The notes under the pieces were generated by a model. That model had not been told where the DNA came from, did no database searches, and saw only the letters and a list, made by a program, of their open reading frames with translations. A DNA stretch of 28,078 nucleotides from Ruminococcaceae bacterium UBA5406 (GTDB lineage: Bacteria > Bacillota > Clostridia > Oscillospirales > Acutalibacteraceae), in NCBI GenBank assembly GCA_002407675.1, contig DHNW01000007.1:59776-87853 (forward strand). Reading direction: 5' to 3'. The position numbers were made by a program, and so were the translations under genes. Position 1 is the stretch's first letter. Every line of letters starts with the position of its first letter. This document shows positions 8,373-15,255 of this stretch, piece by piece.

Positions 8373-9690
8373 CGTTTCCACCCTTTCCCTGCAGCGGCAG
8401 CGAAATAATAACCATCGTTCCAACACCCGGGCTGCTTTTAATATTCATTCCATAGTTCTCCCCATAGAACATTTTCAAACGCTTCTGGACATTCCGCAGG
8501 CCGATCTTGTGAGAAACGAGATCCTGGCTGTCGTTGATCGTAGTTAGGAGCATTTGCAACTGCTCATTTGTCATGCCGCATCCGTTGTCCGAAATCGAGA
8601 TCAATAATTTTTCTTCTTTCTCATCGGGGTCAATTTGAATCCGGATCAATCCACCGCTTTCCTTCTCTTCAAGCCCATGAAGCACGGAATTCTCAACAAT
8701 CGGCTGCAGCAGAAGCGGAAGCATTTTGTATTGTTCACAGTCAATCTTATCGGTTCCGGAAAATTGATAATTGATTTTATCTTTGAATCGAACTTTCATA
8801 ATTTCCAGATAATTTTGTATGTAAGAAAGCTCAGACTGAAGGCTGCACACCGTACTGCCGGACTCCAGCACATGGCGCATCAGTTTTCCAAGCAGTTTGA
8901 CGGCATAGGCTACCTGCGTGTCGCCGTTCAGATAGGCTTTCATCCGTATGGACTCCAAAGTATTATACAAAAAATGAGGGTTGATCTGGCTGGAAAGCAT
9001 TTTAAATTCCATTTCCTGCTGACGGTTAATCAGTTGCTGCTTGACAATTTTACTCTGATAAATTTCCCGATCCCTGTTCTTAATGTTTTTTATCATCGTT
9101 TTCAGTTCGACAAAAAGATCCATCAGTTCATCGCTGCCATTAAACGTTTCAATGATATTATAATTACCCGTGCCGGCCTTGTGCATCTCCCGTTTCAAGG
9201 TAATGACACGGTCGCTGAACACTTTGGAAAAATAGAGAATCGCCACCAGCGGAATGAAAAGACTGAACAATACAATCAGGAGACAATTTAAAAAAATGCT
9301 TTTCATCCGTGGCAGTGCATCATAATCCACCGTTACAATATAAATTTTATCTTCGGAATTAATGGTTGACAGACAAGTAGCCTGCAATAGGTTTTTTTGT
9401 CCGTTAAAATTCGTAATACCGCTGTAGCTCAAGAAGTTATTATGATAATCCAAGGCCACCGGCATCTGTTCTCCAAGGCATTCAGAGGTTGTAGAGAAAA
9501 AAATAGGGTCTTTGTTTACGGACAGAAAAGTGGCGATAAGATCGGAGCCAATTTCCAAATTCAGATTATTGTTGTTCACACTGATGACAAGGACGGCGAA
9601 TTCACCTGTCTTAATAACCGGAATTTTCAGGACGTACCGTAACTGAACGATATGGCTTTTGTACTGGCTGTCGTCATACACCCACGTCAT
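8353..9690 (-). CDS. YesM-type sensor histidine kinase, apparently 5'-truncated
   Basis: From the first in-frame ATG this is 445 residues: part of an extracytoplasmic sensor domain, one transmembrane helix (NCLLIVLFSLFIPLVAILYF), a HAMP-like segment, the His_kinase dimerisation motif (INPHFLYNTLESIRMKA, phospho-acceptor His) and a GHKL ATPase domain (IVENSVLHGLEEKESGG, DNGCGM, GLRNVQKRL). Family members normally begin with another transmembrane helix and about 120-150 more residues. The frame stays open upstream to a stop at 9795-9793 and those codons read like sensor domain (YGHFKALTPEDRKTKWYQSA), but contain no ATG, GTG or TTG. So the true 5' end, including the first helix, seems deleted, while a good promoter remains upstream. 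It could be a pseudogene or use a non-standard start. It overlaps the response regulator by 20 bp. Confidence 0.8.
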   Translation of the reverse strand: MTWVYDDSQYKSHIVQLRYVLKIPVIKTGEFAVLVISVNNNNLNLEIGSDLIATFLSVNKDPIFFSTTSECLGEQMPVALDYHNNFLSYSGITNFNGQKNLLQATCLSTINSEDKIYIVTVDYDALPRMKSIFLNCLLIVLFSLFIPLVAILYFSKVFSDRVITLKREMHKAGTGNYNIIETFNGSDELMDLFVELKTMIKNIKNRDREIYQSKIVKQQLINRQQEMEFKMLSSQINPHFLYNTLESIRMKAYLNGDTQVAYAVKLLGKLMRHVLESGSTVCSLQSELSYIQNYLEIMKVRFKDKINYQFSGTDKIDCEQYKMLPLLLQPIVENSVLHGLEEKESGGLIRIQIDPDEKEEKLLISISDNGCGMTNEQLQMLLTTINDSQDLVSHKIGLRNVQKRLKMFYGENYGMNIKSSPGVGTMVIISLPLQGKGGNDASPDC

Positions 9691-9780
9691 CCAGTGGGCG
9701 GTCGAATTTTGGGACGCACTCTGATACCATTTCGTTTTTCTGTCTTCCGGGGTGAGCGCTTTAAAATGCCCGTAATCCGT

Positions 9781-9838
9781 CCACCTTATTAATTAATTTC
9801 GGACAAATTAATTATACCATTCTGGCGAATATTGTAAA
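9781..9838 (-). promoter_or_regulatory. Promoter, operator-like palindrome and RBS ahead of the truncated kinase
   Basis: On the minus strand, TTTACA (9838-9833) and TATAAT (9816-9811) are 16 bp apart. Overlapping and following the -10 box is a perfect inverted repeat, TAATTAATTT / AAATTAATTA with a 5-bp spacer (9790-9814), a candidate operator. AAGGTGG (9787-9781) then looks like a ribosome-binding site, but no normal start codon follows in the kinase frame. Confidence 0.55.
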
Positions 9839-9894
9839 CCTAGTTTCCTCTTTGCTTTGCTGACTTCGGCTGCCGAAGCTTACTTTGGGCAGCA

Positions 9895-9931
9895 GAAAGC
9901 CGGAGCCGCCACTCTATTTTCTGGCTGCTCC
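9895..9931 (-). terminator. Weak hairpin after the spoIIA operon
   Basis: Arms at 9902-9910 and 9923-9931 pair with one mismatch, about 42 bp after the sigF stop. Only a short U-rich tail (GGCTTTCTG) follows on the minus strand. It may end the sigF transcript. Confidence 0.3.
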
Positions 9932-9972
9932 GTCACTTTTGTTTTCCGAACCCGCCGACAGGCAGAAAAGCA

Positions 9973-10620
9973 TCAGGACAATTTCCGCCGCAGTTCTTTC
10001 AGTATCTTTTTTTCCCGCCGGGAAACCTGCACCTGCGTCATACCGAGGGCCGATGCCGTTTCCGTCTGCGTCTGGCTTTTGAAATAGCGGAAAACAATGA
10101 TTTTTCGGTCCTTCGGTTCCAACTCGGTCACGACCTGTTTCAAAGAAAGCAATTCCGTAATTTTTTCATCCTCCGGCTCTACACCTACATCAATCTGCCT
10201 GCCGCTGTCGTCTTCAGCCGTAAGGGAAAGCGGGACCTGCGCCGCCCCGAGGGCTTCCGCTGCCTGGGCAGGCTCTACACCCAGCGCGGCAGCCAGTTCC
10301 ATCACGGTGGGAGGCCGGCCCTCTCTTTCTGAAAAAGCAGATACTTCTTTAGAAGCCCGCATAGAAAGCTCTTTCAGGCTACGCCCAACTTTAACGGTTC
10401 CCCCGTCACGGAAAAGGCGTTTAATTTCACCTAAAATCACCGGCACGGCATAAGTTGAAAACCGGATTCCCCGGCTCTCGTCAAAATTTCCGGCGGCTTT
10501 GACAAGACCGAGGCAGCCCGCCTGAAACAGGTCGTCGTATTCAATGCCGCGGCCGCGGAAATGTCTGGCACAGGCATGAACCAGTCCGATGTTTCCCCGG
10601 ATTACCTGTTCCCTATCCAT
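9973..10620 (-). CDS. sigF: Sporulation sigma factor F (SpoIIAC)
   Basis: The 215-residue sigma-70 family protein is the first forespore-specific sigma factor, held inactive by SpoIIAB until septation. Region 2 is clear (DDLFQAGCLGLVKAAGNFD, then GIRFSTYAVPVILGEIKRLFRDGGTVKVGRSLKEL), followed by region 3 and region 4 (KDRKIIVFRYFKSQTQTETASALGMTQVQVSRREKKILKEL). SQTQTETASALGMTQVQVSR is the typical SigF/SigB/SigG helix-turn-helix. The start overlaps the spoIIAB stop by 8 bp (ATGGATAG), so translation is coupled. It is about 35-40 residues shorter at the N-terminus than Bacillus SigF; an in-frame stop shortly upstream excludes a longer product. The gene order spoIIAA-spoIIAB-sigF confirms identity. 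Confidence 0.95.
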   Translation of the reverse strand: MDREQVIRGNIGLVHACARHFRGRGIEYDDLFQAGCLGLVKAAGNFDESRGIRFSTYAVPVILGEIKRLFRDGGTVKVGRSLKELSMRASKEVSAFSEREGRPPTVMELAAALGVEPAQAAEALGAAQVPLSLTAEDDSGRQIDVGVEPEDEKITELLSLKQVVTELEPKDRKIIVFRYFKSQTQTETASALGMTQVQVSRREKKILKELRRKLS

Positions 10621-11056
10621 TTTCTGAAGTACGGCGTCTGAGGGTCTTTTGCAGGATTACGGAAGTTCCTTTCCCGGGTTTGGAAGTAACATGCAGTCGA
10701 TCCATAAAGCTGTCCATAACGGCAAAACCCAGCCCCGCGCGCTCTTCACCCGCTGTGGTGTACAAGGGCTGCATGGCCTGCTCCACGTTTTCTATTCCGC
10801 ATCCCCTGTCCCGAACTTTGACAATGACTTTGCCGTCGCCGTAGATTTTGCAGTTTATGTAAATCGTACCGATCGTGCTGCGGTATGCGTGAACGATACA
10901 ATTGGTAACAGCTTCTGATACAGCGGTCTTAATATCGCATAGTTCATCAACCGTAGGATCCAGCTGGGCCACGAAGGCCGAAACTGCCGCCCGGCTGAAC
11001 GCTTCATTCGCAGAATAGCTTGGGAATGACAGATTCATCTCATTTTCCGGCTTCAT
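10613..11056 (-). CDS. spoIIAB: Anti-sigma-F factor / serine kinase SpoIIAB
   Basis: The 147-residue GHKL-fold protein binds and inhibits sigma-F and phosphorylates SpoIIAA. Visible motifs are the N box (DIKTAVSEAVTNCIVHAY, about 41-58), the G1 box (VKVRDRGCGI, about 75-84) and the G2 box (ERAGLGFAVMDSFMD, about 104-118). GGGGGAG four bases before ATG supports the start at 11056. It overlaps spoIIAA by 17 bp and sigF by 8 bp, the compact arrangement expected for balanced expression of a sigma factor and its inhibitor. Confidence 0.95.
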   Translation of the reverse strand: MKPENEMNLSFPSYSANEAFSRAAVSAFVAQLDPTVDELCDIKTAVSEAVTNCIVHAYRSTIGTIYINCKIYGDGKVIVKVRDRGCGIENVEQAMQPLYTTAGEERAGLGFAVMDSFMDRLHVTSKPGKGTSVILQKTLRRRTSENG

Positions 11057-11372
11057 TTTGCTCCCCCTTTTCGATTGTACACAGCTGATTCAGCCCCGCA
11101 AGTGAAACGATCCGTTCAATTTTGGGAGGAAGATTCACTATTTCAACCGTGCCGTTCCAAATCTGCATCAATTTGCAGCGCCCCATTATCAGCCCTACAC
11201 CGGAACTGTCCATAAACTGCACATCCGCAAAATCAAGGATTAGTTTCTGCGGCTTCACCCGTTCGGCAGTCCCGTCGATCTCACTCCGAATCTCCCTAGC
11301 GGCGTGATGGTCAATCTCGCCGCTCAGCAACGCCGTCAGAACAGCGTTTTTAAAAATAAGCCTCACACCCAT
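11040..11372 (-). CDS. spoIIAA: Anti-anti-sigma factor SpoIIAA
   Basis: The 110-residue STAS-domain protein releases sigma-F from SpoIIAB when dephosphorylated by SpoIIE. The phosphorylation site is in FMDSSGVGLIMGR, with the first serine (Ser56) equivalent to Ser58 of Bacillus subtilis. The N-terminal GEIDHHAAREIR segment matches the family. The start has GGAGGT seven bases upstream. It is first in the three-gene operon, with a 250-bp upstream region shared with the divergent small gene at 11623. Confidence 0.95.
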   Translation of the reverse strand: MGVRLIFKNAVLTALLSGEIDHHAAREIRSEIDGTAERVKPQKLILDFADVQFMDSSGVGLIMGRCKLMQIWNGTVEIVNLPPKIERIVSLAGLNQLCTIEKGEQNEAGK

Positions 11373-11469
11373 GCCGGCACCTCCAAAAATGATTTGCTGG
11401 ATCCTCTGGCCCGTTCAGGCACAAAAATTACTGCGGCACCATGGAGACAGCATGTCCTGCCCACAGAAT

Positions 11470-11497
11470 AAATTCTATCAAATAATAGCTGAAAACC
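11470..11497 (-). promoter_or_regulatory. Possible sigma-H-type promoter for the spoIIA operon
   Basis: On the minus strand, GGTTTTC (11497-11491) and ATAGAATTT (11478-11470) have roughly the elements and spacing of a sigma-H promoter, which drives spoIIA in Bacillus. The -35 match is poor, so this is tentative. The rest of 11373-11622 shows nothing else clear. Confidence 0.3.
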
Positions 11498-11622
11498 AGC
11501 GTGAAAAATGTCGTATGCCAATCATTTCAGCCAGCACTCGATTTTTAAATAAGCTTCTTTGCCTTACCGCAGGACAGACGGCCGTTCCACCGCATAGAAT
11601 AGCAGGAAAGGAGGTATCCTTT

Positions 11623-11790
11623 ATGAGAAGATACCCGCCGCCTTACGGACGGAACCGTCCGCCGTGCCGGCACTGCCCCCCTCCGCGTCCGCAGCAGCCG
11701 TTCTGCCCCTTCTGCCAGGACTATCCGCCGGAATGGCGGCGTCCGATTCATCCGCCGGGGCCGCTGCATCCGCATGGGAGAAACTGGTAA
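11623..11790 (+). CDS. Small proline-rich protein with two CxxC motifs
   Basis: The 55-residue protein starts MRRYPPPYGRN and ends HPHGRNW. Start ATG has AAAGGAGGT upstream at ideal distance, the main reason to believe it. Composition is extreme: about one third proline, many Arg and His, two CxxC pairs (CRHC at 15-18, CPFC at 28-31), and almost no hydrophobic core, signal peptide or membrane segment. Four cysteines in two pairs could bind zinc or crosslink by disulfides. It is divergent from the sigma-F operon and ends at the hairpin at 11860. I do not recognise the family. A spore-coat or structural role is a guess from composition and neighbourhood only. Confidence 0.6.
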   Translation: MRRYPPPYGRNRPPCRHCPPPRPQQPFCPFCQDYPPEWRRPIHPPGPLHPHGRNW

Positions 11791-11859
11791 TCTAAAATAC
11801 AACCTGCCGGAAGCGGAGTGAAGCTGCTGCCGGCCGAAGAATATAATCCTGATGACAGG

Positions 11860-11899
11860 AACAAAGGGTCCTCTCCAGAATCGGAGAGGACCCTTTGTT
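11860..11899. terminator. Bidirectional terminator hairpin
   Basis: A perfect 17-bp stem with 6-nt loop (arms 11860-11876 and 11883-11899, ending CCCTTTGTT) lies between the plus-strand small gene and the minus-strand acetyltransferase. The U-tracts are short, but stem length and convergent position support termination both ways. Confidence 0.7.
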
Positions 11900-11910
11900 A
11901 TTAGCCAGCG

Positions 11911-12621
11911 CTATTTTTCCAGCCAAAAAAGCGGAACAGAAGATATGGAAAATCCAAGCTTTTGGTGCAGGCGGACGGAAGGCGTATTCCCACAGATAAT
12001 CTGCGCAAACGGAATTTTTTTCTGAGCGAGAAACCGGTTAACCTGAAATGCCTCCAGGGCTGCCGCGATTCCCCGCCGGCGATAGGACGGAAGGACTTCC
12101 AGCATACCCATGGAGCCTTCCGCATGCATCCCGATAAAACCAGCCAGGCTTCCGTCAGCAAATGCGCCGAACATTGTTCCGGAACGAAGCCGTTCCGCCA
12201 GATATTCTTTGTCATCCGCATGAGAATAATGCTTCCACACAAAAGGAAGATAGGATTCATCAAGCTGACGGATGGGATAGCTTTGATCGCAGACGGAGAT
12301 TGGCTCCGTTCCGGGATACACTGCCTGAAAGCAAGCCATTTTATGCGGCAGCGCCAGTCTTTTTTGCACGGCTTCCGTATAGAATTTTTGATGTGCCACA
12401 AATAATTCAGCCTGTTGCAGCCCGGAAAACAGCCGCGCCGCCGTCTTTTGATCGGCGGCACTCATCATATAAGCCTGCGACGGACGGTCTAAAATCAGAA
12501 CGCCGCGGGGCAAAGCCTGTAAAATTACCGCCTGGCCCCAGCGGATGCTTTCGAGCATATCGATATGAAGAAGCGAATCCTGTGACAAATATTGAAGTGC
12601 CTGCCGTTTTCTGTCATCCAT
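11911..12621 (-). CDS. GNAT-family N-acetyltransferase
   Basis: The 236-residue protein has the GNAT domain in its C-terminal half. The acetyl-CoA pyrophosphate loop is seen in MLEVLPSYRRRGIAAALEAF (about 170-190), preceded by the beta strand GSLAGFIGMHAEGSMG and followed by the typical NTPSVRLHQKLGF helix. The N-terminal half (about 1-110) is not a recognisable acetyltransferase domain and may set substrate choice; two-part GNATs of this size are common in Clostridia. The substrate cannot be inferred. GGAGGAG lies about 10 bp upstream and the gene has its own extended -10 promoter, so it is probably not part of the metal operon upstream. Confidence 0.85.
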   Translation of the reverse strand: MDDRKRQALQYLSQDSLLHIDMLESIRWGQAVILQALPRGVLILDRPSQAYMMSAADQKTAARLFSGLQQAELFVAHQKFYTEAVQKRLALPHKMACFQAVYPGTEPISVCDQSYPIRQLDESYLPFVWKHYSHADDKEYLAERLRSGTMFGAFADGSLAGFIGMHAEGSMGMLEVLPSYRRRGIAAALEAFQVNRFLAQKKIPFAQIICGNTPSVRLHQKLGFSISSVPLFWLEK

Positions 12622-12656
12622 TTTCGCGGACTCCTCCGGTAGAATTTCTGTATTCC

Positions 12657-12665
12657 ATTATACCA
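12657..12665 (-). promoter_or_regulatory. Extended -10 promoter for the acetyltransferase gene
   Basis: TGGTATAAT on the minus strand is an extended -10 element (TGnTATAAT), about 36 bp upstream of the start. No convincing -35 box is seen, which is compatible with extended -10 promoters. Confidence 0.5.
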
Positions 12666-12682
12666 TACTGCAGTTCGAAAAA

Positions 12683-14539
12683 CTACACGGCACGCGCCGC
12701 ATTCAGGACAGCAAGGATCGTCACTCCAACGTCGCCGAAGACAGCCGCCCACATGGTTGCAAGCCCCAAAGCGGCTAAAACAAGAATGGTGATTTTTACA
12801 GCGATGGTAAATCCAATGTTCTGCCGCACAATCCTCTTCGTTTTTTTTGCAATACGGAGGGCTGAAAGCAAACAGGACGGTTCATCCGTCATCAGGACAA
12901 TATCGGCGGCCTCAATTGCCGCATCTGAACCGAGAGCACCCATAGCCACGCCGATATCCGCACGGGCAAGAACCGGCGCATCGTTGATCCCATCACCTAC
13001 GAACATCAGTTTCTTACCCTGCGGAACCTCGTGCGCCAGCTGTTCCAAACGCTCTACTTTCTGCTCTGGCAGCAATTCTGAATAAACGGAGTCAATGCCC
13101 AGCTTGCGGGCTACGTTTTCCCCCGTCTCTTTCCGGTCGCCGGTCAGCATTGCCGTCCTGCGCACCCCGGCTGACTTCAGACCGCAGACAGTCTGGGCGC
13201 TGTCTGGTTTTAATTCATCCGCAATCAGGATCATTCCGGCGAATTGCCTTCCCACCGCAAGATAAACGGCTGTGCCCGCAGTCTCCGGTTTGGGAACAGG
13301 AATTCTTTCGGAAGCCATCAGTCCCGCATTTCCGGCAAGGACAGGCTTGCCGTCCACTCGGGCACGGATGCCTTTCCCTGCAATTTCTTCATAGTCGGAG
13401 ACCCTTTGGGCATCCGGCTCCGACCCGAAAGCGTCCCGAATGGAAACCGCTACCGGGTGGCTGGAATACAATTCGGCGTGTGCCGTATAGTCCAGAATAT
13501 CCTCTTTTTTGAATCCTTCTGCCGGAAGAACCTGCGTAACCTGAAAATTTCCTTTCGTAAGAGTCCCCGTCTTGTCGAAAACAACTGTGTCAATCTGATT
13601 CAAAGCCTCCAGGTAATTGCTCCCCTTAATCAGCACCCCTTGTTTGGAAGCGCCGCCGATACCGGCAAAATAGCTGAGCGGAACAGAAATGACCAGAGCG
13701 CACGGGCACGATACGACAAGAAAAGTTAAAGCCCTGTATATCCATTCCGTGAAATTCGCTCCCCCTAATACCAGGGGCGGAACCACCGCAAGCGCAAGAG
13801 CGGAAAAGACCACGGCAGGTGTGTAATACCGAGCAAATTTCGTAATAAATTTTTCCGCCGGAGCCTTTCGGGTTTCCGCGTTCCGCACGAGGTCCATAAT
13901 CTTAGCAAGGGATGACTCCCCAAATACTTTCTCCGTCTTTACCGTTAAGAGGCCGCCGCCGTTGACAAAGCCGGCCAAAACCTCCGCACCGGGCTCTACT
14001 CGGCGCGGTACAGATTCCCCCGTGAGAGCGGACGTATCCACCGACGAAGTCCCTTCGGTAACCCGGCCGTCAAGCGGAACTTTTTCTCCGGGGCGCACAA
14101 GAATCCGCTCCCCGACCGCAACTTCTTCCGGAGCGACCTTCTGAACGTTATCTCCGACAAGAAGGCTGGCAGAATCCGGGCGAAGATCCATCAAAGCAGA
14201 AATGGACCGCCTGGAACGGCCAACGGCCAGATCTTCAAAGAATTCCCCTATCCGATAGAAAAGCATAACGGCGACGCCTTCGGCATATTCCCCAATCGCA
14301 AACGCGCCGATAGTTGCTACAGCCATCAAAAAATTCTCGTCAAAGACTTCTCCCTTTACAATGTTTCTGGCCGCCTGCCACAGGATCTGGCCGCCGGTCA
14401 GGAGATAAGCCGCTAAAAAAACATAAAAATTCAGCGGCCTTGGAAACCGAAAAACAAGTCCTGCAACAAACAGCACCGTTCCAGCCGCCAAACTGATCCG
14501 CTGCAGGTATGCCCGTCGACGGGAATCTCCTTTCACCAT
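12683..14539 (-). CDS. P1B-type ATPase, Zn/Cd/Pb efflux (CadA/ZntA type)
   Basis: The 618-residue membrane pump exports divalent soft metals using ATP. Landmarks: actuator TGES (173-176), the metal-site motif CPC (278-280) in SCPCALVISVPLSY, phosphorylation motif DKTGTLT (Asp322), ATP-binding HP pair (SSHPVAVSI) and hinge GDGINDAP. The C-terminal NIGFTIAVKITILVLAALGLATMWAAVFGDVG carries the Lys and Asp typical of the Zn/Cd/Pb subgroup rather than copper pumps. Unlike CadA or ZntA it lacks an N-terminal CxxC metal-binding domain: the first membrane helix starts near residue 14. It is 30 bp downstream of an ArsR/CadC repressor, so it forms a metal-induced operon. TGGAG upstream supports the start. 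Confidence 0.92.
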   Translation of the reverse strand: MVKGDSRRRAYLQRISLAAGTVLFVAGLVFRFPRPLNFYVFLAAYLLTGGQILWQAARNIVKGEVFDENFLMAVATIGAFAIGEYAEGVAVMLFYRIGEFFEDLAVGRSRRSISALMDLRPDSASLLVGDNVQKVAPEEVAVGERILVRPGEKVPLDGRVTEGTSSVDTSALTGESVPRRVEPGAEVLAGFVNGGGLLTVKTEKVFGESSLAKIMDLVRNAETRKAPAEKFITKFARYYTPAVVFSALALAVVPPLVLGGANFTEWIYRALTFLVVSCPCALVISVPLSYFAGIGGASKQGVLIKGSNYLEALNQIDTVVFDKTGTLTKGNFQVTQVLPAEGFKKEDILDYTAHAELYSSHPVAVSIRDAFGSEPDAQRVSDYEEIAGKGIRARVDGKPVLAGNAGLMASERIPVPKPETAGTAVYLAVGRQFAGMILIADELKPDSAQTVCGLKSAGVRRTAMLTGDRKETGENVARKLGIDSVYSELLPEQKVERLEQLAHEVPQGKKLMFVGDGINDAPVLARADIGVAMGALGSDAAIEAADIVLMTDEPSCLLSALRIAKKTKRIVRQNIGFTIAVKITILVLAALGLATMWAAVFGDVGVTILAVLNAARAV

Positions 14540-14569
14540 ACCGCTATCTCCATTTCCAAAATAAAACTC

Positions 14570-14938
14570 TTATTTCTCTGACACATGCTCCAATCCTTGA
14601 TTGAAAATATTCTTAACGTGATCATCATCCAGCGAATAATAAACTACTTTTCCGTCACGGCGGTTCTTGATGAGTTTGGATTGCTTCAGGATGCGGAGCT
14701 GATGCGAAATGGCGGACGTTGACATGCCCAGAAGCGCTGCAATATCGCAGACGCATAATTCCGCCTGAAACAGGGCGCACAGGATTCTGACCCTGGTGGA
14801 ATCTCCGAAAACCTTAAACAGATCCGCAAGATCCAGAAGGTTTTCTTCATCGGGCATATGGGCACGCACCCGGTTAACCGTTTCCTGATGGATCACCGTG
14901 CAGTCACACTGATCAATATCCGGTACACAGGAATTCAT
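14570..14938 (-). CDS. ArsR/SmtB-family metal-sensing repressor (CadC-like)
   Basis: The 122-residue winged-helix repressor starts at ATG 14938 (MNSCVPDIDQCDC). Helix-turn-helix: DIAALLGMSTSAISHQLRILKQSKLI, then wing RRDGKVVYYSL. Metal ligands are suggested by N-terminal cysteines (Cys4, Cys11, Cys13) and ELCVCD in the alpha-3 helix, the arrangement of CadC that senses Cd/Pb/Zn. The C-terminal DDDHVKNIFNQGLEH resembles the alpha-5 Zn site of SmtB/CzrA proteins. A TTG start at 14971 is possible in frame but falls inside the operator, so I prefer the ATG. It should repress itself and the ATPase gene downstream until metal binds. Confidence 0.9.
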   Translation of the reverse strand: MNSCVPDIDQCDCTVIHQETVNRVRAHMPDEENLLDLADLFKVFGDSTRVRILCALFQAELCVCDIAALLGMSTSAISHQLRILKQSKLIKNRRDGKVVYYSLDDDHVKNIFNQGLEHVSEK

Positions 14939-14960
14939 AGGGACATCTTCTTTCTTTGTA

Positions 14961-15020
14961 CAGTTGAACAATTGATTTATTGTTCAACTGTTATTATAAA
15001 CCATTCCTTAAAAATGTCAA
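14961..15020 (-). promoter_or_regulatory. Consensus promoter and ArsR-family operator
   Basis: On the minus strand, TTGACA (15020-15015) and TATAAT (14998-14993) are 16 bp apart. Just downstream is a perfect inverted repeat with 12-bp arms, CAGTTGAACAAT / ATTGTTCAACTG, and a 6-bp spacer (14961-14990). TTGAACA/TGTTCAA half-sites are typical of SmtB/CadC operators. Confidence 0.85.
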
Positions 15021-15042
15021 CCGAAAATCAGGTATCGCCGGT

Positions 15043-15080
15043 AAAAATTTTAACCCCGGCCAAAAGACAGCCGGGGCTGA
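15043..15080 (-). terminator. Terminator of the feo operon
   Basis: CCCCGGC/GCCGGGG stem (arms about 15052-15060 and 15070-15078) is followed on the minus strand by AAAATTTTT. It lies just after the small FeoB-associated gene. Confidence 0.75.
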
Positions 15081-15085
15081 AATCA

Positions 15086-15238
15086 TTATTTTTTTCTTTC
15101 GCGCTTGCAGGTCTGATGATAGGGGCAGGCCGAACAGTCACCGCCGCATGGATCGCTGCGGTGACGGTACGCATACCGGGCAGCCAGCACGACAAGCACC
15201 GCAAGGCCAATCAGAATGAGATAATCAATTGGCTTTAT
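15086..15238 (-). CDS. FeoB-associated Cys-rich membrane protein, apparent AUA start
   Basis: The 50-residue protein begins [ATA]KPIDYLILIGLAVLVVLAARY: one N-terminal transmembrane helix, then a cysteine-rich tail, CGGDCSACPYHQTC. This is the pattern of the small FeoB-associated Cys-rich membrane proteins found after feoB in Firmicutes, thought to assist ferrous iron uptake. It starts 17 bp after the feoB stop. There is no ATG, GTG or TTG in frame: a TGA lies two codons upstream. AAGGAGG is 8 bp before an ATA codon exactly where the family's Met should be. An out-of-frame ATG one base after the RBS gives only MKYKAN. So either AUA initiation is used or the start codon is mutated. Confidence 0.7.
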   Translation of the reverse strand: MKPIDYLILIGLAVLVVLAARYAYRHRSDPCGGDCSACPYHQTCKRERKK

Positions 15239-15255
15239 ATTTCATTCCTCCTTAT

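Noticed and set aside
11371..11622. Longer N-terminal extension of the small proline-rich protein
   Set aside because: The upstream part begins at the spoIIAA start region and lacks an RBS, while ATG 11623 has AAAGGAGGT at the right distance.
12162..13085. 307-codon plus-strand open frame
   Set aside because: It runs antisense across the acetyltransferase and the P-type ATPase genes, has no RBS and low-complexity Ser/Pro/Arg composition.
15220..15250. Mini-frame MKYKAN starting at the ATG next to the RBS
   Set aside because: Only one base separates the RBS and this ATG, and it stops after six codons; the family protein lies in a different frame.
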